Below, one piece after another: positions 27,655-34,803 of a DNA stretch of 60,822 nucleotides (position 1 is the stretch's first letter; each line of letters opens with the position of its first letter). This DNA comes from Anaerolineae bacterium. Lineage in GTDB: Bacteria > Chloroflexota > Anaerolineae > 4572-78 > J111. The position numbers and the translations under genes were made by a program. The stretch lies in contig JAJVIM010000010.1 of assembly GCA_022071955.1 (NCBI GenBank), positions 1-60,822 on the forward strand. The letters run 5' to 3'. The notes under the pieces are model-generated. The model saw only the letters and a program-made list of their open reading frames with translations, was not told where the DNA came from and searched no databases.

Positions 27655-27834
27655 AATTTAATTCGGTAATCCCCCTCCCCTAACCCCTCCCCCTGAAAGG
27701 GGGAGGGGAAAAGAGGAATTCGGTGTCAATTTCGGGCGCTTCGCGCCCGAAATTGACACCGTTTCCTTAATTCCCCCCTTCCCTCTGGGAAGGGGGGCCA
27801 GGGGGGATGGGGAAAACTATTACCGAATTAAATT
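27655..27834. mobile_element. 180-bp MITE-like palindromic element with 16-bp inverted ends
   Basis: AATTTAATTCGGTAAT (27655-27670) is repeated exactly in inverted form at 27819-27834. Between them lie CCCCTCCCCCT/AGGGGGAGGGG, a perfect central 39-base hairpin (27722-27760, 17-bp stem, cap CTTCG) and CTTCCC/GGGAAG followed by a G-rich stretch. It encodes nothing and lies directly upstream of the Nudix gene. No clear target duplication is visible. Confidence 0.8.
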
Positions 27835-27962
27835 GTGAAAGTTCATGTAGCGTGACGGTCGGGCGGCTGGCCCGATCTCCCCGGCAGAGCATTGTGGCCC
27901 GGTGTGGCTTTGGCCGCATGCTGAGCTATACTACCCCTCAAAATTACTCATGGAGACGCCCC

Positions 27963-28451
27963 ATGCCTTACACCCCTATTTTGGCCACACTGGCCTACGT
28001 TATGTCGCCCGACGGCCAACAGACGCTACTCATCCACCGCAACAGCCGCCCCGGCGACCATCACCTGGGCAAGTACAATGGCCTGGGCGGCAAACTGGAG
28101 GCCGATGAAGACATCATCGCCGGGCTGCGCCGCGAAATCCGCGAGGAAGCCGGTATCGAGTGCGACGACATCGAACTGCGCGGCACCATTAGCTGGCCCG
28201 GTTTTGGCAAACACGGCGAAGACTGGTTCGGCTTTATTTTCAGAGTTAACCGCTTTACCGGCACGCCCCTCACTGAAAACGCCGAAGGCTCGCTGGCCTG
28301 GGTGCCGGTGGAGCAAATTCTTGAGCTGCCGCTGTGGCCCGGCGACAGGTATTTTTTGCCGCTGGTCTTTAGCCCCAATTCGCGCCAGTTTCACGGAGTC
28401 ATGCCTTACAAAGACGGCCAGCCCGTCGGGTGGACGTACAGCCTGGTCTAA
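27963..28451 (+). CDS. Nudix hydrolase, MutT/8-oxo-dGTP diphosphatase type
   Basis: The 162-residue protein contains the Nudix box GGKLEADEDIIAGLRREIREEAGIE (about 41-65; spacing Gx5Ex7REUxEExGU intact), preceded by LGKYNGLGGK and followed by DWFGFIFRVNRF and LAWVPVEQILELPLWPGD. This resembles cytosolic MutT-like enzymes that remove oxidised nucleotides, although the substrate is not certain. ATG 27963 follows GGAGACGCCCC. The frame is open upstream through the MITE-like element, which is not credible as coding sequence. Confidence 0.9.
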   Translation: MPYTPILATLAYVMSPDGQQTLLIHRNSRPGDHHLGKYNGLGGKLEADEDIIAGLRREIREEAGIECDDIELRGTISWPGFGKHGEDWFGFIFRVNRFTGTPLTENAEGSLAWVPVEQILELPLWPGDRYFLPLVFSPNSRQFHGVMPYKDGQPVGWTYSLV

Positions 28452-28495
28452 GCTACAATTTAGACAATCAATGTAAGAATTGTCTGTTGGGGGGA

Positions 28496-29419
28496 ATGAT
28501 GCTGGAGCCGGGCCAAAAACTGTTTGAATATGAGATTATCCGCGTGTTGGGGCAGGGCGGCTTTGCCGCCGTGTACGAAGCCCACGACCGCATGCTGGAA
28601 CGGCGGGTGGCGATAAAGCAGTTATTGCTGGACAAAGCCGCCAACCAGAAAAACGTAAAACGCTTTGTGCAGGAAGCGCGGGTGATCGCCGCGCTGGAAC
28701 ACCCCAACATCCTCACCATCCACGGGCTGCGCATCCACAACGAGCGCATTTATATGATTTTGGAGCATCTGCCCGGCGGCAGTTTGCAGGACAAACTCAA
28801 CCACAACGGCAAATTTGAAACAAGCCAGGCCATTAAACTGGTTACCGGCATTTGCGAAGGGCTGGGCAAGCTGCACGCCAAAGGCATTGTCCACCGCGAC
28901 ATCAAACCGGAGAACATTCTGCTCACCGCCGATGGCCGGCCCAAAATCACCGATTTTGGCATTGCCCACGTGCCGCAGGCGGCCGGCGGCATGGCCCTCA
29001 CCCAGGTTGGCTTTCAGCCGAGCACGGTCATTTACAGTTCGCCGGAGCAGTTCAGGGGCGAAGCGCTGGACCCGCGCAGCGATATTTATCAGGTGGGCGA
29101 GCTGCTGTACCACTTGCTCACCGGCCAGCACTACATTAACGTTGACACCATCCAAACCCAGGCCGATACGCTGGGCCACAACATCAAACAGGAAGTCAGG
29201 CTGTTTATGCTGCTGGAAAAGGCCATCTGCAAAGACCCGCCGGCCGGGCTGGCGGCGCTGCGGGAGCAGATGGGCGGTTTGGCCGGAGTCATTCAAAAAG
29301 CAATGGCCAAACGCAAAGAAGATCGTTACAGCGATATTCTGGATTTCGCCGCCGATTTGTGGGCGGCTCAATTTGACCCCACGGTTGGCGCGGCGGGCAA
29401 AAGTTTGTTTGGCCGGTAA
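28496..29419 (+). CDS. Soluble Hanks-type Ser/Thr protein kinase
   Basis: The 307-residue protein is essentially a kinase domain with no membrane helix. It has the glycine loop LGQGGFAAVYEA (18-29), catalytic Lys in VAIK (41), HRDIKPENILL with HRD at about 133-135, DFG at about 153-155, and SPEQFRGEALDPRSDIYQVG in the activation segment/APE region. It lacks the PASTA or TPR tails common in this class. The start is the first of two adjacent ATGs after GGGGG. The gene lies 44 bases downstream of the Nudix gene. Confidence 0.93.
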   Translation: MMLEPGQKLFEYEIIRVLGQGGFAAVYEAHDRMLERRVAIKQLLLDKAANQKNVKRFVQEARVIAALEHPNILTIHGLRIHNERIYMILEHLPGGSLQDKLNHNGKFETSQAIKLVTGICEGLGKLHAKGIVHRDIKPENILLTADGRPKITDFGIAHVPQAAGGMALTQVGFQPSTVIYSSPEQFRGEALDPRSDIYQVGELLYHLLTGQHYINVDTIQTQADTLGHNIKQEVRLFMLLEKAICKDPPAGLAALREQMGGLAGVIQKAMAKRKEDRYSDILDFAADLWAAQFDPTVGAAGKSLFGR

Positions 29420-29429
29420 AGCGACCAAT

Positions 29430-29478
29430 AAAAAACGTGGTGCGTATTGCGTTTAACAGATACGCAACATGCACCACG
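29430..29478 (-). terminator. Terminator of valS
   Basis: On the minus strand a 17-base arm (29478-29462) pairs with 29452-29436 with two mismatches or wobbles and is followed by six T. The stem is not followed by T on the plus strand, so it serves valS. Confidence 0.85.
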
Positions 29479-29518
29479 CCGTCAAATGCCAAGCGATATT
29501 AGAGGTTACGCCCGTTGA

Positions 29519-29594
29519 GGTCATTCTGAGCGAAGAATCTCAAAACTGGATCGGGCTGGAGACTCTTCGCTCCCTTCGGTCACTCAGAGTGACG
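29519..29594. repeat. Inverted repeat of the GTCATTCTGAGCG type
   Basis: GTCATTCTGAG...CGAAGAATCTC on the left is mirrored by GAGACTCTTCG...CTCAGAGTGAC on the right, giving an imperfect long hairpin. Similar elements are widespread in bacterial genomes (recalled, not searched). Confidence 0.75.
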
Positions 29595-29639
29595 TGCACT
29601 CCGCTGCGCAAACCTTAACCATTTTTCAAAACCAAAACG

Positions 29640-32318
29640 TCACCCCAACACTTTCAGTTGGTCCGCCACTTTGGAAAGCTGCAATTCCAGATCGGCCAGT
29701 TTTTCGCGCTCGCGTTCCACCACCTCGGCGGGCGCTTTGCCCACAAAGCCCTGATTATTGAGCTTGCCCCGGCTGGCGGCAATCCATTTTTCCAGGCTGG
29801 CCCGGTCTTTTTGCAGCCGCTGGCGCTCGGCATCCAGATCGATCATGCCGGTCAGCGGCAGGTAAATTTCGATGCCGCCGCTGACTACCTGCGACACGGC
29901 CTGCTCCGGCTTGTTGGGCAATGCCCGCACCAGAGTCAGCTTATCGGGGTCAAGGCGGGCCAGCGCGGTGATAATGTCCTCGTTTTTAAACAGGATGCCT
30001 TCGTGCGTGCCGGCCACAATGGTTGCCGGGATGCGTTTGGCCGGCTCCACATTGTATTCGGAGCGAATGTTGCGGATGGCCCGCACCACGTCAATCAGCA
30101 GCGACATTTGGGTTTCGGCGTCCTCATCGGGAGGGGTGTGGCTTTCGCGCGGCCAGTCGGCCACCATCAGCGCCTCCTCCTCGTGCAGGGGCAGGTGCTG
30201 CCAGGCGGCTTCGGTAACAAAGGGGACAAACGGATGCAGCAGGCGCAGCGTTTTATCCAGCACGTACACCAGCACCCGCCGAACCGTGGCCTGGGCGCGG
30301 GCGTCGGCGCCGTACAACCGAATTTTGGCAATTTCAATGTACCAGTCGGCAAACTCGCTCCAGAAAAAATCGTACAACTGGCGGCCGGCTTCACCAAAAT
30401 TGTAGTTGTCAATCAGGCGGGTTACTTCGATGGTGAGCCGGTTGAGCCGGCTCAAAATCCAGCGGTCGGGCGTGGTCAGGCCGGAGAGATTCCAGGTGGC
30501 CGCGCCGTAATCAAAGGCCGTGCCCAAATTGCTCACGACAAAACGGGTGGCGTTCCAGATTTTGTTGCAGAAGTTGCGATTGGCGGCAATCCGCTCCAGC
30601 GACAGGTTCATATCGTTGCCGGGGGTTGAGCCGGTAAGCAGCGAAAAACGCATGGCGTCGGTGCCGTACTGGTCCATCACTTGTAATGGGTCGATGACAT
30701 TGCCCGATGTTTTGCTCATTTTTTTGCCGTGCTCATCGCGGATGAGGCCGTGCAGGTACACGGTGCGGAACGGCGGCTCTTCGGTGTATTCCAGCCCGCT
30801 CATAATCATCCGCGCCACCCAGAAAAAGAGAATATCGTAGCCGGTTTCCATCACCGTGTTGGGATAGAAGCGCTGCAAATCGGGGGTGTTGTCGGGCCAG
30901 CCCAGCGTAGAAAAGGGCCACAGCCCGGAGCTGAACCAGGTATCGAGCACGTCCGGGTCCTGTTCAATATTTGAACTGCCGCAGTGCACGCAGGCGGTGG
31001 GGTCTTCCCGAACCACGGTCATCCCTTTGCAATCGGCGCAGTACCACACCGGGATGCGATGCCCCCACCACAACTGGCGGCTAATGCACCAGTCGCGGAT
31101 GTTTTCCAGCCAGTTGTTGTAAATTTTGGTGAACCGTTCCGGGATGATGGTGATGTCGCCGTTGTTGACCGCGGCCAGCCCTTTTTGGGCCAGCGGCTCC
31201 ATTTTAACAAACCACTGGGTTGAAACCATCGGTTCTACCACCTCGCCGCCCCGCTGCGAGCGCGGCACCTGCATGCGGTGCGGTTTGGTTTCCAGCGTGA
31301 GGCCGGAAGCTTGCATATCGGCCCACAACTTTTTGCGGCAGTCAAAACGATCCATGCCCTGGTAGGGGCCGCCGTTTTCGTTGATGGTGGCTTTTTTGGT
31401 CATCACGTTGATGGTGGGCAGGTTGTGTTTGCGGCCAATCAAAAAGTCGTTGGGGTCGTGGCCGGGGGTAATTTTGAGCGCGCCGGTGCCAAATTCGCGG
31501 TCAACATACTCATCGGCGATGACCGGTATTTTGCGGCCGAGCATCGGCACCACCACCTGCCGGCCAATGTATTTTTGGTAGCGTTTATCTTCCGGGTGAA
31601 CGGCCACGGCGGTATCGCCCAAAATGGTTTCGGGGCGAGTGGTGGCCACGGGGATATACTCGCTGGAATCGGCCAGCATGTATTTGAAGAAGTAGAGCTG
31701 GCCCTCTTCTTCCGAATATTCCACTTCCAGATCGCTGACGGCGGTTTGCAACCCCGGCGACCAGTTAATCAGGTATTCGCCGCGGTAGATCAGCTCTTTT
31801 TCATACAGGCTGACAAACGCCTCGCGCACCGCCCGCGACAGCCCTTCGTCCATCGTAAAACGCTCGCGCTCCCAATCACAACTCACACCCAGGCGGCGGT
31901 GCTGGCGGGTGATGATGCCGCCGTATTCTTCGCGCCAGGCCCAGGTGCGCTCCAAAAATTTCTCGCGGCCAATTTCTTCGCGGCTGGTGCCTTCGGCGCG
32001 GAGGGCGCGCTCCACCTGCAACTGGGTGGCGATGCCGGCGTGATCGGTGCCGGGAATCCAGAGGGCGGCTTTACCCTGCATCCGGTTGTAACGGATCAGC
32101 AAATCCTCAACCGAAGCAGTAATGGCGTGGCCAAGATGCAGCGCGCCGGTAACGTTGGGCGGCGGCATGGCAATCACAAATGGCTCGGCATCGGGGCCGG
32201 CGTGTTCGGGTTTAAAGTAGCCTTTGCTTTCCCACCAGTCGTACAGGGCTTCCTCAAATAGCTGCGGCTCGTAGGCCTTGGCCATATTTTGGCGATCAAT
32301 GGGTAATTCTTTGGACAT
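29640..32318 (-). CDS. valS: Valyl-tRNA synthetase
   Basis: ValS charges tRNA-Val. The 892 residues are a full-length class Ia enzyme. PPPNVTGALHLGHA contains the HIGH-type signature HLGH (61-64), WIPGTDHAGIATQ follows, and the editing domain includes TTRPETILGDTAVAVHPED. A zinc-finger-like CADCKG..CVHCGS lies near 430-455, KKMSKTSGN is the KMSKS loop near 533, and the C-terminal coiled arm (from about 825) is characteristic of ValRS. Expression is controlled by the T-box leader upstream and ends at the hairpin at 29430-29478. Confidence 0.98.
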   Translation of the reverse strand: MSKELPIDRQNMAKAYEPQLFEEALYDWWESKGYFKPEHAGPDAEPFVIAMPPPNVTGALHLGHAITASVEDLLIRYNRMQGKAALWIPGTDHAGIATQLQVERALRAEGTSREEIGREKFLERTWAWREEYGGIITRQHRRLGVSCDWERERFTMDEGLSRAVREAFVSLYEKELIYRGEYLINWSPGLQTAVSDLEVEYSEEEGQLYFFKYMLADSSEYIPVATTRPETILGDTAVAVHPEDKRYQKYIGRQVVVPMLGRKIPVIADEYVDREFGTGALKITPGHDPNDFLIGRKHNLPTINVMTKKATINENGGPYQGMDRFDCRKKLWADMQASGLTLETKPHRMQVPRSQRGGEVVEPMVSTQWFVKMEPLAQKGLAAVNNGDITIIPERFTKIYNNWLENIRDWCISRQLWWGHRIPVWYCADCKGMTVVREDPTACVHCGSSNIEQDPDVLDTWFSSGLWPFSTLGWPDNTPDLQRFYPNTVMETGYDILFFWVARMIMSGLEYTEEPPFRTVYLHGLIRDEHGKKMSKTSGNVIDPLQVMDQYGTDAMRFSLLTGSTPGNDMNLSLERIAANRNFCNKIWNATRFVVSNLGTAFDYGAATWNLSGLTTPDRWILSRLNRLTIEVTRLIDNYNFGEAGRQLYDFFWSEFADWYIEIAKIRLYGADARAQATVRRVLVYVLDKTLRLLHPFVPFVTEAAWQHLPLHEEEALMVADWPRESHTPPDEDAETQMSLLIDVVRAIRNIRSEYNVEPAKRIPATIVAGTHEGILFKNEDIITALARLDPDKLTLVRALPNKPEQAVSQVVSGGIEIYLPLTGMIDLDAERQRLQKDRASLEKWIAASRGKLNNQGFVGKAPAEVVEREREKLADLELQLSKVADQLKVLG

Positions 32319-32341
32319 GCGCTTATAACTCCGTAGTAAAT

Positions 32342-32376
32342 AGGATTCAGGAGTCAGGAGTTAGGAATTAGGATGT
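32342..32376. repeat. Heptanucleotide repeat before valS
   Basis: Five exact 7-base units: AGGATTC, AGGAGTC, AGGAGTT, AGGAATT, AGGATGT. It lies between the T-box terminator and the valS start. Confidence 0.8.
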
Positions 32377-32478
32377 ATTCCTGCTCCGGTTTTTAAGAGT
32401 TTGTGGTCGGAGTCCAAAACCACAGTTTTTGACTCCGCGCTTTTTTTGTTGGTATCGCTCTGCTGGACTGCTTTACAA

Positions 32479-32830
32479 CAAAAAATCCCTTTCATCCTTC
32501 AAGGACGAAAGGGACAGTCCATTTCGCGGTACCACCTTGATTATCAATAAACAATTAACAATTAGCAATTAACAATTAACAAATTTCGTCAATTGAGGCC
32601 GGGTTGGCCAAACAAAACTTTGTTCATTGATAATTGTTCATTGATAATTGGCAATTGATCTCTCATTGGGCTGTAACGGGCCAACCCGGAACGGCTTACT
32701 TTGGTTCAGCCGCCCAACTCCCAGGCTACGTTCAGCAGTGCTAACTGAGCGAGGCTTTCAGCCGGTGACCTCGCTTCTCTGGCAGCCGCATGCTGCTTAC
32801 TCCTCCTGTTCAACGTTGTTGAACTTATCT
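32479..32830 (-). ncRNA. T-box riboswitch of valS
   Basis: The minus-strand leader shows the T-box signature AAGGTGGTACCGCG (32538-32525), followed by a terminator whose arms TCCCTTTC..GAAAGGGA (32514-32485) precede TTTTTT. Stem I features are present: AGGAGGAGTA, CAGAGAAGC, GGCTGAAAGCC, and the specifier region GCTGAAC-GTA-GCC with the valine codon GTA at 32729-32727. Uncharged tRNA-Val would stabilise the antiterminator. The leader is unusually long because it contains two AT-rich heptad arrays. Confidence 0.93.
32545..32660. repeat. Inverted pair of AT-rich heptad arrays inside the T-box leader
   Basis: CAATAAA, CAATTAA, CAATTAG, CAATTAA, CAATTAA, CAAATTT (32545-32586) faces TTGTTCA, TTGATAA, TTGTTCA, TTGATAA, TTGGCAA, TTGATCT (about 32619-32660). 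The two arrays are roughly complementary and could fold into one long stem between the specifier domain and the antiterminator. Confidence 0.75.
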
Positions 32831-32836
32831 GGCCGT

Positions 32837-32865
32837 AGTATAACCAACAGCCAAAGGGCTGTCAA
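32837..32865 (-). promoter_or_regulatory. Promoter of the valS T-box transcript
   Basis: TTGACA (32865-32860), 17 bases, TATACT (32842-32837) on the minus strand, directly after the stop of the VTT-domain gene. Confidence 0.85.
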
Positions 32866-32870
32866 GTGTT

Positions 32871-33530
32871 TCAGCCAATAAAGCCATCGATATAGTGCAG
32901 CAGCCAGTTTACCGAGTGCGCGCCGGCGTAAGCAAAAACCATCGTTTTGATAGTTTTACCGGCCCAGCAGTAAACTAAAAACCGAAGATAGCCAAACTTT
33001 GAGGCTCCGGCTGCAATCCCGGCCAGATCGATCACCGGGTTGGGCACTACCGACAGCACAAACAAAGTCAGGCCGCCATATTTTTCCATCCAGCCGTGCA
33101 TTTTCTGGTACAGGTCGCGGTCTTCAATAATGGCCGAACCGCCGTAGCCGGCCAAATAACCCGTCGACTCGCCCAGGGCTTCGCCCACGCCGGAAACCAG
33201 GCCGACAATCACCCAGTTGAACGTGCCGCCGCCCACAAACGTAAAAAACAGGCTGGGAATAGGCAGGGCGATACTGGCGTTACCGATCAGGCTGGTAAGA
33301 AAAATGCCAAAATACCCCCACCGCTGAAACTGCATAATCGTTTCGCGGTCAATAACCAAAAACAACCCGATGGTGATAACCGTGGCCACAATAATGGCGC
33401 CCGCGTGAAGCACAATATTTTTGAGGTTGTTCTTTTTGGCCGGAGTCGCATTGGTAGACGCCGGTTCGGCCTGCGGGGCGAGGTCTGGCCCGGTAGCCAA
33501 CGGGTTTGGCGGCGAAATCTGATCGGTCAA
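32871..33530 (-). CDS. VTT-domain (DedA/SNARE-associated-like) membrane protein
   Basis: This 219-residue membrane protein has a disordered Pro/Ala-rich N terminus, a first helix (IVLHAGAIIVATVITIGLFL), and then a VTT core with re-entrant-like segments: FLTSLIGNASIALPIPSLFF, EALGESTGYLAGYGG and FVLSVVPNPVIDLAGIAAG. The conserved P-x-P and the F/S-x-x-P-NP motif fit the VTT family, implicated in lipid scrambling or envelope maintenance. The start is a TTG at 33530 with AGGGA upstream; no in-frame ATG is nearby. Its stop lies six bases from the valS -35 box. Confidence 0.87.
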   Translation of the reverse strand: MTDQISPPNPLATGPDLAPQAEPASTNATPAKKNNLKNIVLHAGAIIVATVITIGLFLVIDRETIMQFQRWGYFGIFLTSLIGNASIALPIPSLFFTFVGGGTFNWVIVGLVSGVGEALGESTGYLAGYGGSAIIEDRDLYQKMHGWMEKYGGLTLFVLSVVPNPVIDLAGIAAGASKFGYLRFLVYCWAGKTIKTMVFAYAGAHSVNWLLHYIDGFIG

Positions 33531-33565
33531 AGTTGGAAGTCCCTGTAAAATTTAGACTGCGGGGT

Positions 33566-33593
33566 AGTGTACCACGAAGAAAACGCCTGTCAA
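33566..33593 (-). promoter_or_regulatory. Predicted promoter of the VTT-domain gene
   Basis: TTGACA (33593-33588), 16 bases, TACACT (33571-33566) on the minus strand. The -35 box touches the heptad repeat at 33594. Confidence 0.7.
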
Positions 33594-33621
33594 AAGGATG
33601 AAGGATGAAGGATGAAGGATG
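33594..33621. repeat. Perfect heptanucleotide tandem repeat (AAGGATG)4
   Basis: Four exact copies of AAGGATG, followed by a degenerate fifth. A looser series built on GACTCGCT/GATTCGC continues at about 33694-33732, just before the stop of the C39-like gene. Confidence 0.85.
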
Positions 33622-33738
33622 AAAAGTGAGGACGTGTGCAGGTGAGCCGGGGCGCAAGGGAGGAGAGAAGGCCGAAGAATAAAGGGTGAAAGACGACTCG
33701 CTGATTCGCAGACTCGCTGACTCGTTCATTCACTGCGG

Positions 33739-34695
33739 CTACCGTTTGCGGCGGATAACCAGCGCCCAGTTATCGGCTGCCTCCGTCCGCAGAAAACTCT
33801 GCCAGGCCGGGCCGGAAGTGTTCACCGGCTGGCTGCTGCCACTCCACGACTGGACAAAATCGGCCAGCGGCACCTTTTCCATGCCCAAAGTTGAGCCGGC
33901 AAATTGCACCGTTTTGGAGCGCAAATTGATGCTATCCACAATGAGAAAATGGCCAAACGAGTTGACGGCATCGGGCGTTACCCGGAATTGGCCGCCGGCT
34001 TTTTGCACGTTGAGCAGCACAATTACCACCCCGCCGGTGCGCACCTCGCGGATTAAATCTTTGGTGCCGTAGCGGCTGCCGTGTTCAATTTGCAGTGTGC
34101 CGCCTGTTTCCTGGTTAACATAGGCCGCCGTGCCGACCAGCCCACCCTTTGAAATGCCATACGAAGTGAAGCCGTTGGCCACGGCAATATCGCGCAGGCG
34201 GCTGTATTCAACCTTGCTGCCCAGCGCCTGCAAAGCGGCAAAGAGCGCCACCGGCCCGCAAGCGTTGTTGCTGCCCGGCGGAAAAAACGGTTCCGGGTAG
34301 TAAATCTGGTTGATCACCGGCACATCCAGATTGTTGCGATATACCGGGTTAATGTATGGCAGGGTGATCATCACCTGTTCACGGGTGGGTTGGGGTGTGG
34401 GCGTAAACCCCACCGGAAAACCGCTCTCGGCCAGCACGTCTGTGGCCAGCGGGGTCGCCGGCAGAGTGGGCGTGGGCGTTACCCGCCGGCCGGGGCCGGG
34501 CCACGGGGTTGCCGTGGCGGTGGCCGTCGCCGTGGGCGAAACTGTAAGCCGGGCCAGCCCCGCGGCTTCAACCCGCCGGACTTCCTGCACGGCAAACGTA
34601 TACACCAGCCCGCCCACCAGCAGCATATCAAACACCACAAACAAAACCAGGGCCAGTTTCCATTTTTTGAGCAAAAATCTGAACAAAACCACCAT
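33739..34695 (-). CDS. Membrane-anchored C39-like peptidase-fold protein
   Basis: The 318-residue protein has an N-terminal helix (LALVLFVVFDMLLVGGLVYTF), a Thr/Pro-rich linker and a C39_2-like papain-fold domain facing outside. The candidate catalytic residues are Cys in NNACGPVALFAALQ and His in FGHFLIVDSI, with Asp following the His. This layout is common for secreted bacteriocin-peptidase-like enzymes of unknown substrate. I chose ATG 34695 (MVVLFRF), after GCAGGTG; the frame stays open to a TTG at 34755, which would overlap the upstream divergent promoter. The histidine kinase gene diverges on the other strand. Confidence 0.8.
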   Translation of the reverse strand: MVVLFRFLLKKWKLALVLFVVFDMLLVGGLVYTFAVQEVRRVEAAGLARLTVSPTATATATATPWPGPGRRVTPTPTLPATPLATDVLAESGFPVGFTPTPQPTREQVMITLPYINPVYRNNLDVPVINQIYYPEPFFPPGSNNACGPVALFAALQALGSKVEYSRLRDIAVANGFTSYGISKGGLVGTAAYVNQETGGTLQIEHGSRYGTKDLIREVRTGGVVIVLLNVQKAGGQFRVTPDAVNSFGHFLIVDSINLRSKTVQFAGSTLGMEKVPLADFVQSWSGSSQPVNTSGPAWQSFLRTEAADNWALVIRRKR

Positions 34696-34760
34696 CACCT
34701 GCCGGCTTCTGAATAGTTCAAACTTACCATAATATTTTTGGGGAGTCAAAGGCAAAGTGG

Positions 34761-34789
34761 TTGTAATCAGATTCCAGACGTGTTATACT
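34761..34789 (+). promoter_or_regulatory. Predicted promoter of the GAF histidine kinase gene
   Basis: TTGTAA (34761-34766), 17 bases, TATACT (34784-34789). The start codon is only about 14 bases downstream of the -10 box, so the mRNA would be almost leaderless. Confidence 0.6.
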
Positions 34790-34803
34790 CAACTTAGCAG
34801 ACA

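Noticed and set aside
27807..27962. N-terminal extension of the Nudix protein
   Set aside because: It reads out of the MITE-like element; ATG 27963 has a suitable upstream GGAG and the right family length.
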